From: Pseudomonadota bacterium
GTDB lineage: Bacteria; Pseudomonadota; Gammaproteobacteria; Burkholderiales; Thiobacillaceae
NCBI GenBank assembly: GCA_021826065.1
Contig: JAKADY010000002.1
Span: 1-64,000 of the forward strand
Length of the DNA stretch: 64,000 bases
Reading direction: 5' to 3'
This document shows positions 26,436 through 37,215 of the stretch, one piece after another. The position numbers were made by a program, and so were the translations under genes. Under the pieces are notes generated by a model. The model did no database searches. It was not told where the DNA came from and saw nothing but the letters and a program-made list of their open reading frames with translations. Every line of letters begins with the position of its first letter. The first letter of the stretch is position 1.

Positions 26436-28265
26436 ATGAACCGCTACCCGCTCTGGAAATACGTCGTCATCGCCGTTGCCCTGCTCATCGGCTTCCTCTA
26501 CACCCTGCCCAACTTCTACGGTGAGGTCCCGGCCGTACAGGTCTCGCCGGTGCGGACCACCCAGAAGGTGGACAGGGCCCTGCTCGAGCGGGTGGAGGCG
26601 GCGCTCGCGCAGGCGGGGGTCAAACCCACGGGCATCGCCCAGGACGAGCGCAGCATCAAGCTGCGCTTCGCCGACACCGACACCCAGCTCAAGGCCAAGG
26701 ACGTCCTGCAGCAGGCGCTGGGGCAGGGCTACACCGTGGCGCTCAATCTGCTCTCCGCCTCGCCGCAGTGGCTCGCCTCGATCGGGGCCCTGCCCATGTA
26801 CCTGGGCCTCGACCTGCGTGGCGGCGTGCACTTCCTGCTGCAGGTGGACATGCCCCGCGCACTCGAGCGCGCCGCCGAGCGCTACCAGGGCGACATCCGC
26901 ACGCTGCTCAGGGAGAAAAAGATCCGCTACGCCAGCCTTTCGCGCGAGCGCGACGTGGTGACCCTGCGCTTCCGCGAGGCCGCTGCCCGCGACGAGGCAC
27001 GCCAGGCGATCAGCCAGGCCTATCCCGAGCTGGAGTTGCGCGAGGGTGGCAGCGGCGAGGACCTCCTGCTCAACGTCACCCTGAGCAAGCCGGCCCAGGT
27101 CAAGGTGCAGGAGAACGCGCTACAGCAAAACCTGCTGACGTTGCGCAACCGGGTCAACGAGCTGGGTGTAGCCGAGCCGGTCATCCAGCAGCAGGGCGTG
27201 GACCGCGTGGTGGTGCAGCTGCCGGGCGTGCAGGACACCGCCAAGGCCAAGGAGATCCTCGGCCGCACCGCCACCCTGGAGATCCGTATGGTGGACGAGG
27301 AGGCGATGCAGGACCCGGCCCGGCTGCAGGCCGCCGTGGTGAGCGGCCAGGTCCCCTTCGGTGCGGAGCTCTATTATGAGCGCAACGGCCAACCCATCCT
27401 GGTGAAAAAGAGCGTGGTGCTCACCGGCGAATACATCACCGATGCCCAGGCCGGCTTCGACCAGAACAACCAGCCCGCCGTGCACATCAATCTGGACGGC
27501 CGCGGGGCGCGCATCTTCAAGAACGTGACGCGCGAGAACGTGGGCCGCCGCATGGCCATCCTGCTCATCGAAAAAGGCAAGACGGAGGTGGTCACCGCTC
27601 CGGTGATCCGCGAGGAGATCGGCGGCGGCCGGGTGCAGATCACCGGCATGGACTCCGTGGAGGAATCGCGCGACGTCGCGCTGCTGCTGCGCGCGGGCGC
27701 GCTTGCTGCGCCGATGGAGATCGTTGAGGAGCGCACAGTCGGCCCCAGCCTGGGCCGCGACAACATCGAGAAGGGCTTCAACGCCACCCTCTACGGCTTC
27801 GCCGCCGTGGCCGTGTTCATGGTGGTGTATTACCAGCTCTTCGGGTTGATCTCCATCCTGGCGCTGACCACCAACCTCTTCCTGCTGGTGGCCCTGCTGT
27901 CCATGTTGCAGGCCACCCTGACCCTGCCGGGCATCGCCGGTATCGCCCTGACCTTGGGCATGGCCATCGACGCCAACGTGCTGATCGCCGAGCGCATCCG
28001 CGAGGAGCTGAGGAATGGCATGAGCCCGCAGGCGGCCATCGCCGCCGGTTACGAGCGCGCCTGGGACACCATCCTGGACGCCAACATCACCACGCTGATC
28101 GCCGGCATCGCCCTGTTCTGGCTCGGATCCGGGCCGGTGCGCGGGTTTGCCGTGGTGTTGTGTCTGGGCATCCTCACCTCCATGTTCAGCGCGGTGATGG
28201 TCTCCCGTGCCATGGTCAACCTCACCTACGGTCGCGCCAAGCGGCTGACCAAGGTGTCGATCTAA
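26436..28265 (+). CDS. secD: Protein translocase subunit SecD
   Basis: A 609-aa inner-membrane protein that uses the proton gradient to help pull proteins through SecYEG. It has an N-terminal helix, the large periplasmic P1 domain (starting LGLDLRGGVHFLLQVDM) and five C-terminal helices with GIALTLGMAIDANVLIAERIREEL, the conserved D-containing RND-like segment. The 5' leader contains CTCACGCCTCGCCCCTCACCC, another case of the low-complexity repeat seen in bio genes. Confidence 0.97.
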   Translation: MNRYPLWKYVVIAVALLIGFLYTLPNFYGEVPAVQVSPVRTTQKVDRALLERVEAALAQAGVKPTGIAQDERSIKLRFADTDTQLKAKDVLQQALGQGYTVALNLLSASPQWLASIGALPMYLGLDLRGGVHFLLQVDMPRALERAAERYQGDIRTLLREKKIRYASLSRERDVVTLRFREAAARDEARQAISQAYPELELREGGSGEDLLLNVTLSKPAQVKVQENALQQNLLTLRNRVNELGVAEPVIQQQGVDRVVVQLPGVQDTAKAKEILGRTATLEIRMVDEEAMQDPARLQAAVVSGQVPFGAELYYERNGQPILVKKSVVLTGEYITDAQAGFDQNNQPAVHINLDGRGARIFKNVTRENVGRRMAILLIEKGKTEVVTAPVIREEIGGGRVQITGMDSVEESRDVALLLRAGALAAPMEIVEERTVGPSLGRDNIEKGFNATLYGFAAVAVFMVVYYQLFGLISILALTTNLFLLVALLSMLQATLTLPGIAGIALTLGMAIDANVLIAERIREELRNGMSPQAAIAAGYERAWDTILDANITTLIAGIALFWLGSGPVRGFAVVLCLGILTSMFSAVMVSRAMVNLTYGRAKRLTKVSI

Positions 28266-28400
28266 CCGTTCATGGCCGATGGGCCACACCTAACGATGAA
28301 TGCGCACATACCACCCATGAACGGTTCCCTCACCCCTCGCCCCTCTCCCGCAAGCGGGCGAGGGGAGATTCGTGATCGGCTGCGCCGATTTTCACGGTAA
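28263..28400 (+). repeat. 138-bp intergenic repeat, copy 1 (secD-secF)
   Basis: It opens with AACCGTTCATGG (28264-28275), reversed exactly at 28315-28326 (CCATGAACGGTT). A GC-rich hairpin (CCCCTCTCCCGC / GCGGGCGAGGGG, 28340-28365) and CTGCGCCGATTTTCACGG TAA follow. The same arrangement, with about 75-80 percent identity over most parts, recurs at 46652-46788. It fills the gap between secD and secF; co-transcription could still pass through the hairpin. Confidence 0.8.
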
Positions 28401-28410
28401 AGGTCCCGAC

Positions 28411-29346
28411 ATGAGCCTCGAACTCTTCCGCCTCAAGCGCGACATCCCCTTCATGCGCTGGGCGCGCTCGACCATCTTTTTCTCGGTGGCCTTCATCCTC
28501 GCCTCGATCGTCCTGCTCGCCACCCGCGGGCTCAACCTGGGGGTGGATTTTACCGGGGGTACGGTGATGGAGATCGGCTACCCCACGGCCGCCGACATCC
28601 CGGCCATCCGCGCGCATCTCGCCAAGAATGGTTATGGCGACGCCCAGGTGCAGACCTTCGGCCGCGCCTCCGACGTGCTCATTCGGCTGCCGGTCAAGGC
28701 AGGGGTGACCTCGGCCCAGCTCTCCGAGCAGGTGATCGTCGTGCTGCGGGCGCAGGCGCCGCAGGCGGAACTGCGCCGGGTCGAGTTCGTCGGCCCGCAG
28801 GTTGGGCGCGAGTTGTTCGAGGACGGCGCGCTGGCGCTACTGGTGGTGTCCATCGGCATCGTTATCTATCTGGCCCTGCGCTTCGAGTGGCGCTTTGCCG
28901 TCGGCGCCATCTTCGCCACGGCGCACGACATCTTCATCGTCCTGGGGATATGGTCGTTGTTTCAATGGGAGTTCTCGCTCACCGTGCTGGCGGCCATCCT
29001 GGCCCTGCTGGGCTACTCGGTCAACGACACGGTGGTGGTGTTCGACCGCATCCGCGAGAACTTCCGCAAGACGCGCATGACCGACGTGGCCGCCATCATG
29101 GACAACGCCAAGACCGCCACCCTCTCGCGCACCGTCATCACCAGCGGCACCACCTTGATGATGGTCCTGGCCATCCTGTTCTTCGGCGGCGAGGTGCTGT
29201 GGGGCTTCGCCATGGCCCTGGCCATCGGCATCGTCGTCGGCACCTATTCCTCGGTGTTGGTGGCGAGCCCCATCGTCCTGTGGCTGGGGGTGTCGCGCGA
29301 GGACTTCATCAAGCCGCCCAAGCCGGAGAGTGGGGCGGTGGTCTGA
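28411..29346 (+). CDS. secF: Protein translocase subunit SecF
   Basis: A 311-aa partner of SecD. The N-terminus (LFRLKRDIPFMRWARSTIFF), the GVDFTGGTVMEIGYP motif and the late LLGYSVNDTVVVFDRIRENF are characteristic. Six helices are expected. ATG 28411 is preferred because upstream in-frame sequence belongs to the intergenic repeat. Confidence 0.97.
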   Translation: MSLELFRLKRDIPFMRWARSTIFFSVAFILASIVLLATRGLNLGVDFTGGTVMEIGYPTAADIPAIRAHLAKNGYGDAQVQTFGRASDVLIRLPVKAGVTSAQLSEQVIVVLRAQAPQAELRRVEFVGPQVGRELFEDGALALLVVSIGIVIYLALRFEWRFAVGAIFATAHDIFIVLGIWSLFQWEFSLTVLAAILALLGYSVNDTVVVFDRIRENFRKTRMTDVAAIMDNAKTATLSRTVITSGTTLMMVLAILFFGGEVLWGFAMALAIGIVVGTYSSVLVASPIVLWLGVSREDFIKPPKPESGAVV

Positions 29347-29379
29347 ACCCGCGGCACCGGTTCATCGCGGAGGTTAGCC

Positions 29380-30267
29380 ATGCGTTGCTCACGCCTCATC
29401 TTCTTCCTGCTGGCCCTGTTCGTCACCTCATCGGCCCGGGCGGCCAGCGCCGTGCTCGACAAGGTGATCGCCGGCTTCGCCTCGCCCGAGAGCGTGGTGG
29501 TGGCCGGCGACAGCGTCTTCGTCTCCAACGTCGGCGAGAAGCTGGAGCCCTTCGCCAAGGACGGCGATGGCTTCATCTCCCGGCTCGACCGTCAGGGCAA
29601 TGTGCGCGAGCTGAAGTGGAAGAGTGGGTTGAACGCGCCCAAGGGCATGATCGCGCACAACGGGGTGCTCTACGTGGCCGACATCGACCGCGTCCTGGGC
29701 TGGCGGATCAGCGACGGCCGGCAGGTGTTCGAGCTGGACCTCTCGCCGACCGGGGTGCGCTTCCTCAACGCCTTTGCCGCCTTCAGCGGTCACCGGCTGC
29801 TGCTTTCCGCCACCGATCAGAACAAGGTCTATGTGATCCACACGCGGCATCCGCGTTACGAAGCACTGCAGTTCGACACGCCGCCGCGCGGTCCCAATGG
29901 CCTGGCGCTCGATGGTCAGGTCCTCACCGTGGCGGAATGGGGAAGCGACGACAAGCCCAACGGCATGCTGCGGCAATATCGCCTCACGGGCAATCAGGCC
30001 ACACAGACGCGGACCTACGAGATCACGCCGCCCGGGTATTTCGACGGGGTGGTCGGATTGGGTGGCCAGCGCTACATCGTCAGCAACTGGGTCCGTTTCG
30101 AGCCGGCCGGAATCCTGCACTGGGTTGATGCCCGCACCGGCCAGGTGACGCCGGTGCGCGCGCCGGTCATGGGCGGTCCTGCCGATCTCACCCTGGATGG
30201 GACGGTGTTGTGGGTGCCGGCCATGCTGGAAGGCAAGGTCTATCGACTGAACCTCCAGAGCCGCTGA
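29380..30267 (+). CDS. Secreted beta-propeller (SMP-30/NHL-like) protein
   Basis: A 295-aa protein with a signal peptide (residues 1-22, FFLLALFVTSSARA) and no other membrane segment, so it should be periplasmic. Repeating blades SPESVVVAGDSVFVSNVGE, APKGMIAHNGVLYVADIDRV, GPNGLALDGQVLTVAEWGS and GPADLTLDGTVLWVPAMLEG are typical of six-bladed SMP-30/gluconolactonase or NHL propellers. Substrate is unknown. It starts 33 bp after secF in the same direction with GGAGG near 29370. Confidence 0.75.
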   Translation: MRCSRLIFFLLALFVTSSARAASAVLDKVIAGFASPESVVVAGDSVFVSNVGEKLEPFAKDGDGFISRLDRQGNVRELKWKSGLNAPKGMIAHNGVLYVADIDRVLGWRISDGRQVFELDLSPTGVRFLNAFAAFSGHRLLLSATDQNKVYVIHTRHPRYEALQFDTPPRGPNGLALDGQVLTVAEWGSDDKPNGMLRQYRLTGNQATQTRTYEITPPGYFDGVVGLGGQRYIVSNWVRFEPAGILHWVDARTGQVTPVRAPVMGGPADLTLDGTVLWVPAMLEGKVYRLNLQSR

Positions 30268-30406
30268 GGCGGCAGCCGCGACTGTCGCCTGACGGCAACA
30301 TTCAGCGCCGGCCTGCGGCGACCCCGCCTCGGGGGACGATCCGACCCCTTGAGCCGTGGGTGGGGTTTGAGTGAAATATCCCGTGTCACTCGATCGTGCC
30401 CATGCC

Positions 30407-31129
30407 ATGCGCCCGCTGCTCATCGCCAAGACCGGCCAGACGCTGGAGGATTGCGCCCGGCGCTGCGGCGACTTCGAGCACTGGTTCGTGCGCGGCCTGG
30501 CGCTCGATGCAGCCGAGGTGCAGGTGGTCGATCTGCCGCGCGGCGAGCCCCTGCCGCCGCATCGGGCGGTGAGCGGTGTCGTCATCACCGGTTCGCACGC
30601 CATGGTGACCGACCGCGCCCCCTGGAGCGAGGCGCTCGCCGACTGGCTGGCAGAGGCGGTGCCCATGGGTATGCCGGTGCTGGGGGTGTGCTACGGCCAC
30701 CAGCTCCTGGCGCACGCCTTGGGCGGTGAGGTCGACTACCATCCGGCAGGACCGGAGGTCGGCACCGTGCCGGTGCGGCTCACACCCGCGGCACGCAGCG
30801 ACCCCTTGCTCGCCCGGCTACCCGAGGCCTTTCACGCGCACGCCACGCATGCGCAGTCGGTGGTGCGTCTGCCGGCCGGTGCCGTGCACCTGGCCGGCAA
30901 CGACTACGAGCCGCATCATGCCTTCCGCGTGGGTGAGCGGGCCTGGGGGGTGCAGTTCCATCCCGAGTTCGACACCGACATCATGCACACCTATGTGCAG
31001 GTGCGCGCCGCCCGCTGCGAGCGGCCGGAGCGTGACTGGGCGGCCATCCGCGCCGGGGTGCGGGACACCCCCGAGGCGGCCCGCGTGCTCAGGCAGTTCG
31101 CCGAGATCGTGCGCACGGCCGAGTGGTGA
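30407..31129 (+). CDS. Class I glutamine amidotransferase (GMP synthase-like)
   Basis: A 240-aa stand-alone amidotransferase. The nucleophile is Cys in VLGVCYGHQLLAHALGG, with the catalytic His in WGVQFHPEFD and Glu two residues on. The N-terminal LLIAKTGQTLEDCARRCGDF matches the subgroup annotated as GMP synthase-like or glutamine amidotransferase, which may act on gamma-glutamyl compounds. I prefer ATG 30407; GTG 30371 would add 12 less typical residues. Its acceptor is unknown. Confidence 0.85.
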   Translation: MRPLLIAKTGQTLEDCARRCGDFEHWFVRGLALDAAEVQVVDLPRGEPLPPHRAVSGVVITGSHAMVTDRAPWSEALADWLAEAVPMGMPVLGVCYGHQLLAHALGGEVDYHPAGPEVGTVPVRLTPAARSDPLLARLPEAFHAHATHAQSVVRLPAGAVHLAGNDYEPHHAFRVGERAWGVQFHPEFDTDIMHTYVQVRAARCERPERDWAAIRAGVRDTPEAARVLRQFAEIVRTAEW

Positions 31130-31174
31130 GCGGCTGAGGCCGACCACGACGGCGCCGACGCCCGGCGCCTCTTC

Positions 31175-32287
<1,113 letters not shown>

Positions 32288-32322
32288 ATGTTTTGTTTAC
32301 GAGCTTTTTCTATGCCACGCTA

Positions 32323-33717
32323 TTATCCCTCGGGATGTGTCGGCCCTACGCCGCCCCCCAGGGCCTGGTAGAGCCGCACGGCGTTGGCCTGCAGGGCACG
32401 GGTGAGCTGCACCACGCCTTGTTTGGCGGCGTAGAGGTCGCGCTGGGCATCGAGCACTTCGAGGAAGTTGGTGAGTCCCGCCCGGTAACGCGCCTCGGCC
32501 AGGTGCAGACGCTCCGACTGGATGCGCACCTGTTCCCGTTGCGCCGCGAGCTGCTCCTGCAGGCGCTGGCGTGCGGCGAGGCGGTCGGCCACCTCGCGGA
32601 AGGCGACCTGGATGCTGCGCTCGTATTCGGCCACGGCGGCGAGCATGCGCGCCTCGGCGAGCGCCACGCCGATGCGGCTGCGGCCGGCGTCGAACAGGGG
32701 GTAGCGGATGGCGGGTTGGAACAGCCAGGTGCCGCTGGCGGCGTCGAACAGGCCGGCCAGCGCGCTGCTCGCCAGACCCAGGGCACCGGTCAGCGTGATG
32801 CGGGGGAAGAGGGCGGCGCGCGCGCTGTCGACGTCTGCCTGCGCTGCGCGCAGGCGGGCCTCGGCCGCACGGATGTCGGGGCGCTCGAGCAGGACCTCGG
32901 CGGGCAGGCCGGGCTGGATGTCGGCGACCAGGTCGAGTGCGGACAAGGCACGCCCGGATGGCAGTGGCCCCGGATCGGTGCCGACCAGCAGACTGAGGGC
33001 GTTGTCGGCCGCCGCCTGCTGACGCCGTAGGTTGGCCAGCTCGGCACGCACCAGGGTGAGCGCGCCCTCGGCCTGCAGGACGTCGAGCGTGTTGGCCAGG
33101 CCCACGTCGCGCCGTCGGGCGACGATGTCGCGGGTCTCGGCGCGGGTGGCCAGGGTCGCCTCGGTCAGGCGCAGGCGCTCGACGAGCTCCAGCTGCAGCA
33201 GATAGGCCTCGGCCACGTCGGCGATCAGGGCAAGCTGCACGGCGCGCGCCGCCTCCTCGCTGGCGAGCAGCCTCTGGCGCGCCGCCTCGTCGGCGCTGCG
33301 CAGGCGGCCCCAGAGGTCCAGCTCGAAGGCGGGTAGCTGCAGCCCCAGTTCGAAGCGGCGCGAGACGTCGCCGTCGGTGCGGCGGGCGGCGGCAGCGCCG
33401 GCCAGGTCAATGTCGGGGCTCAGGGCGGTGTGCACCAGGCGCAATTGCGCCCGCGCCTCTTCGATGCGGGCAAGCGCAAGCCTCAGGTCGCGGTTGTGTT
33501 CGAGGGCCGTCTCGATCAGGGCCTGCAGCCGCGCATCCGGGTAGGCCGCCCGCCAGTCCACCGGCAGCTGCGGCGCGGCGGTCGACTCGCTGGCGGCCGA
33601 GGCGGGCCACTGTGCCGGCACCGGCGGGGTCGGCCGCTGAAAGGGGGTGAACTGGGTGCAGCCGGCGAGGCCCAGCCCCAAGGTCAGCAGCAGGGCCGGC
33701 AGCGCCTTACTGGGCAT
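32323..33717 (-). CDS. Outer-membrane efflux lipoprotein (NodT family)
   Basis: A 464-aa TolC-like channel of the RND efflux outer-membrane factor family. The signal ends in the lipobox LGLAGC. Two coiled-coil repeats with ALEHNRDLRLALARIEEARAQL and GLTNFLEVLDAQRDLYAAKQ are characteristic. It overlaps the upstream pump gene by 11 bp, so the pump and channel are co-translated. Confidence 0.93.
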   Translation of the reverse strand: MPSKALPALLLTLGLGLAGCTQFTPFQRPTPPVPAQWPASAASESTAAPQLPVDWRAAYPDARLQALIETALEHNRDLRLALARIEEARAQLRLVHTALSPDIDLAGAAAARRTDGDVSRRFELGLQLPAFELDLWGRLRSADEAARQRLLASEEAARAVQLALIADVAEAYLLQLELVERLRLTEATLATRAETRDIVARRRDVGLANTLDVLQAEGALTLVRAELANLRRQQAAADNALSLLVGTDPGPLPSGRALSALDLVADIQPGLPAEVLLERPDIRAAEARLRAAQADVDSARAALFPRITLTGALGLASSALAGLFDAASGTWLFQPAIRYPLFDAGRSRIGVALAEARMLAAVAEYERSIQVAFREVADRLAARQRLQEQLAAQREQVRIQSERLHLAEARYRAGLTNFLEVLDAQRDLYAAKQGVVQLTRALQANAVRLYQALGGGVGPTHPEG

Positions 33718-36700
33718 GCACGCTCCCCTCGTGCGGCCGGCGCTCGGGGAAGAGCCGCCGCACCATGACGTAGAACACCGGCACCAGGAAGATCGCCAGC
33801 AGGGTGGCGGCGAGCATGCCGCCGATCACCCCCGTTCCCACCGCATGGCGGCTGGCCGCGCCGGCCCCGCTGGAGATGGCCAGGGGCAGCACACCCAGGA
33901 TGAAGGCGAAGCTGGTCATGAGGATGGGGCGCAGACGCAGCCGGCAGGCCTCGAGGGTGGCGGCCGTGAGCTCCATCCCCTGCTGGTGCAGCTGGCGGGC
34001 GAACTCGACGATCAGGATGGCGTTCTTGGCCGAAAGGCCGATGATGGCGACCAGCCCCACCTTGAAGAAGACGTCGTTGGGCAGGCCGCGCAACTCCACG
34101 GCCAGCACCGAGCCGAGCACCCCCAGCGGCACCACCAGGATCACCGCGAAGGGCACCGCCCAGCTCTCGTACAGCGCGGCCAGGGCCAGGAAGACCACCA
34201 GCAGCGACAGGGCGAAGAGCAGCGGCGCCTGGGCGCCGGCCAGGCGTTCCTCGAAGGAGGTGCCCGACCACTCGAAGCCGAAGCCGGGCGGCAGACTGGC
34301 GGCGAGCTGCTCCATGGCCTGCATGGCCTCGCCGGAGGAGCGGCCGGGCGCGGCCCCGCCGGCGATCTTGAGCGAGGGGTTGCCGTTGTAGCGGTCCAGC
34401 CTCGGCATGCCGACGATCCACTCGGGCTGGGCGATCTCGCCCAGAAGGACGATCTGGCCCAGCCGGTTGCGCACGGGCAGGCGCAGCAGGTCGTCGGGGG
34501 TGGCGCGCAGGTCGGCGTCGGCCTGCATCTGCACGCGCAGGATGCGGCCCTGGCGCACGAAGTCGTTGACATAGGCCACACCCACGGCGGCGCTGAGCGT
34601 CTCGTTCAACTCGGCCATATCGATCTGCAAGGCCTGGGCCTTGATACGGTCGATGCGCAGGAAGACCTGAGGCCCGGGCTCCTGGCCCTCGGGCCGCACG
34701 CCGGCGAGCCGCGCGTCCTGGCTGGCCATGCCGAGCAGTTGGTTGCGCGCTTCCATCAGCGCCTCGCGCCCCAGGCCCGAGCGGTCCAGCAGGCGAAAGT
34801 CGAAGCCCCCCACCGCGCCCAGCTCGGGGATGGGCGGCGGGTTGACGGCGAAGATCATCGCCTCCTTGATGCGCGAGAATTCGCCCATGGCCCGCCCGAT
34901 CAGCCCACGCGCCGACTGCTCCGGGCGCGGGCGCTCGGACCAGTCCTTGAGCCGCACGAAGGCGAGCGCCGCGTTCTGACCGCGGCCGAAGAAAGAGAAG
35001 CCGACCACACCGACCACGCGCTCGACCTCCGGCTGCTTGAGGTAGAACTGCTCCACCTGCGACAGCACCTCGACCGTGCGCGCCTGGGTGGCCCCGGCGG
35101 GCAGCTGCACCTCGGTGATGAAGTAGCCCTGATCCTCCTCGGGCAGGAAGCTGCCGGGCAGGCGCGTGAACAGCCAGCCGGTGGCGACCACCACGGCCAG
35201 ATAGACCACCATCCAGCGTCCGCCGCGCCGCAGGATGCGCGCGGTGAGCCCCACATAGCCCTGGCGCATCCATTCGAAGCCGCGATTGAACAAACGCTTG
35301 CGGTCCTTCTCGGGGTCGCCCGGCTTGAGGAAGGTGGCGCACATGGCCGGGGTGAGGGTGAGCGCCATCAGCACGGAAAAGCCCATGGTCAGGATCAGCG
35401 TGGCGGCGAACTGGCGGTAGATCGCCCCCACCGAGCCGCCGAAGAACAGCATGGGCATGAACACGGCGGAAAGGACCACGGAGATGCCCAGGATCGCCCC
35501 CAGGATCTGGTCCATCGCCTTGAGGGTGGCGGGCAGGGGCGCCAGGCCCTCCTCGCGCATGATGCGCTCGACGTTCTCCACGACGACGATGGCGTCGTCG
35601 ACCAGGATGCCGATGGCCAGCACCATGGCGAAGAGGGTGAGCACGTTGATCGAGTAGCCGAAGGCGTAGAGCCCCGCAGTGGCCCCGGCCAGCGCCACCG
35701 GCACCACCACCGCGGGGATCAGCGTGGTGCGCCAGTGCCCCAGGAAGACGTACATCACCAGGAAGACCAGGATCATCGCCTCGACCAGGGTCTTGACCAC
35801 CTCGAAGATGGAGATCTCGACGAAACGCGAGGTGTCGTAGGGCACGGTCCAAGCGATGCCCTCGGGGAAGAAGCGTGCGAGCTCCTCCATGCGCGCCTTC
35901 ACCGCGCGGGCCACGTCCAGGGCGTTGGCGCCGGGGGCGGCGCGAATGGCGATGGCGGCGTTGGGCTGGCCGTCGAGGCGCGCGTAGCGCTCGTAGTTCT
36001 CCGCCCCCAGCTCGACCCGCGCGACGTCCTTCACCCTCACCGTCGCGCCGTTGGGCAGCGCCCGCACCACCACCTCGCCGAACTCCTCCGGCGTGGTGAG
36101 CCGCCCGCGCGTGACGATGACGGCGTTGACCTCGGCACCGGCGGCGGCCGGCGCCTGGTTGAGCTCACCGGTGGCGAGCTGGACGTTCTGCGCCTGCAGG
36201 GCCCGGCGCACGTCGCCGGGCGTGAGGCCATAGGCGGTGAGCTGTTCCGGTTTGAGCCAGATGCGCATGGAATACTCGGTGCCGAACAGGATGGCCTCGC
36301 CCACCCCCGGCACCCGGCGCAGGGACTCCAACACGTTGGCGGCGGCGTAGCTACCCAGGTCGATCGCCGTCTTGCTCTTGTCCGGCGAGAAGATCGACAC
36401 GAACAGCAGGTAGTTGCGTTGCGGCTTGGTCACCGTCACGCCCAGCCGGCGCACCTCCTCGGGCAGCCGCGCCTCGATGCGGCGGTAGCGGTTCTGCGCC
36501 TCGACGCTGGCGAGGTCGATGTTGGTGCCGGGCTCGAAGGTGAGCGTCACCGTGCCGAAACCCAGCTCCGAGGCCGCCTCCATGTACAACAGCCGCTCGA
36601 TGCCGTTCATCTCCTGCTCGATCAGCCGCACCACCGTGTCCTCCACCACCTGGGCGGAGGCGCCGGGGTAGGTCACGTTGAAGGCGATCTGCGGCGGCGC

Positions 36701-36814
36701 CACCTGCGGATACTGCGACACCGGCAGGTCCCGGAGCGCCAGCGCCCCGGCGAGCAGGATCAGGATGGCGATGACCCAGGCGAAGATGGGGCGGTGGATG
36801 AAGAAGCGGGGCAT
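33707..36814 (-). CDS. RND multidrug efflux transporter (HAE-1 family)
   Basis: A 1035-aa AcrB/MexB-like proton-driven pump. The start MPRFFIHRPIFAWVIAILIL is typical. The proton-relay region AIGILVDDAIVVVENVERIM in helix 4 has the double Asp, and the usual large periplasmic loops are present. It lacks the last few residues beyond RRLFPERRPHEGSVHAQ typical for the family, so it looks complete. It forms a tripartite system with the downstream channel and the fusion protein, whose gene is 371 bp upstream beyond a repeat-rich gap. Substrate is unknown. No regulator is adjacent. Confidence 0.96.
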   Translation of the reverse strand: MPRFFIHRPIFAWVIAILILLAGALALRDLPVSQYPQVAPPQIAFNVTYPGASAQVVEDTVVRLIEQEMNGIERLLYMEAASELGFGTVTLTFEPGTNIDLASVEAQNRYRRIEARLPEEVRRLGVTVTKPQRNYLLFVSIFSPDKSKTAIDLGSYAAANVLESLRRVPGVGEAILFGTEYSMRIWLKPEQLTAYGLTPGDVRRALQAQNVQLATGELNQAPAAAGAEVNAVIVTRGRLTTPEEFGEVVVRALPNGATVRVKDVARVELGAENYERYARLDGQPNAAIAIRAAPGANALDVARAVKARMEELARFFPEGIAWTVPYDTSRFVEISIFEVVKTLVEAMILVFLVMYVFLGHWRTTLIPAVVVPVALAGATAGLYAFGYSINVLTLFAMVLAIGILVDDAIVVVENVERIMREEGLAPLPATLKAMDQILGAILGISVVLSAVFMPMLFFGGSVGAIYRQFAATLILTMGFSVLMALTLTPAMCATFLKPGDPEKDRKRLFNRGFEWMRQGYVGLTARILRRGGRWMVVYLAVVVATGWLFTRLPGSFLPEEDQGYFITEVQLPAGATQARTVEVLSQVEQFYLKQPEVERVVGVVGFSFFGRGQNAALAFVRLKDWSERPRPEQSARGLIGRAMGEFSRIKEAMIFAVNPPPIPELGAVGGFDFRLLDRSGLGREALMEARNQLLGMASQDARLAGVRPEGQEPGPQVFLRIDRIKAQALQIDMAELNETLSAAVGVAYVNDFVRQGRILRVQMQADADLRATPDDLLRLPVRNRLGQIVLLGEIAQPEWIVGMPRLDRYNGNPSLKIAGGAAPGRSSGEAMQAMEQLAASLPPGFGFEWSGTSFEERLAGAQAPLLFALSLLVVFLALAALYESWAVPFAVILVVPLGVLGSVLAVELRGLPNDVFFKVGLVAIIGLSAKNAILIVEFARQLHQQGMELTAATLEACRLRLRPILMTSFAFILGVLPLAISSGAGAASRHAVGTGVIGGMLAATLLAIFLVPVFYVMVRRLFPERRPHEGSVHAQ

Positions 36815-36817
36815 TTT

Positions 36818-37215
36818 TCAGAGGACGGAGGACTGAGGACAGAGGACAGCTGATTTGCGCGCCGCTTTGCGGCGCGGAGTGCCACGCTTCTGAACACGCT
36901 TCTGAAGACTGAAGACAGAGGACGGAAGACGGTGATTGGCGAGCCGCTTGGCTGCGCGCCGCGGACAGTCCTCAGTCTTCAGTCCTCTGTCCTCAGAAGC
37001 CAATTGGAGGCGCGGCGCAGCCGCGCGGAAACTGACTGTCGGGCACCTCGAAAAACCTGCTCCGCGGCCGGATGGCTGCGTTGCGCGGTGCTCGCTCCCT
37101 CGCCTATCGACTTGATATGTCTCGGTCGCTGCGCTCCGTGCGCCTTGCCCTCCACCCGCTCGCGACGGTTTTTCGAGGTGCCCTGTCATCTGTCCTCAGT
37201 CCTCAGTCCTCTGAC
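36818..37215. repeat. Inverted arrays of a GAGGACTGA-type microsatellite in the efflux operon
   Basis: Four blocks of near heptameric GAGGACNGA repeats: forward at about 36821-36849 and 36907-36930, reverse complement (TCAGTCCTC) at about 36966-36999 and 37188-37213. The reverse array extends into the 3' end of the fusion-protein gene, where it encodes RGLRTEDR. Outer and inner blocks could pair as long stems. This 371-bp gap between pump and fusion-protein genes holds no gene; the MITE at 37041 lies inside it. Confidence 0.75.
37041..37183. mobile_element. 143-bp MITE with perfect 17-bp terminal inverted repeats
   Basis: The ends GGGCACCTCGAAAAACC (37041-37057) and GGTTTTTCGAGGTGCCC (37167-37183) are exact inverted copies. 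A 4-bp direct repeat TGTC flanks both sides (37037-37040 and 37184-37187), a likely target duplication. No coding capacity is apparent. It interrupts the GAGGAC-type repeat region between the fusion-protein and pump genes. Confidence 0.85.

Noticed and set aside
33647-36853. Open frame of over 1000 codons on the plus strand, antisense to the RND pump gene
   Set aside because: It mirrors the pump gene in a GC-rich region, has His/Gly/Gln-rich composition and no family features; the pump is certain.
36818-37189. Small minus-strand protein between the efflux genes
   Set aside because: The frame is composed of MITE and microsatellite DNA and is not protein-like.
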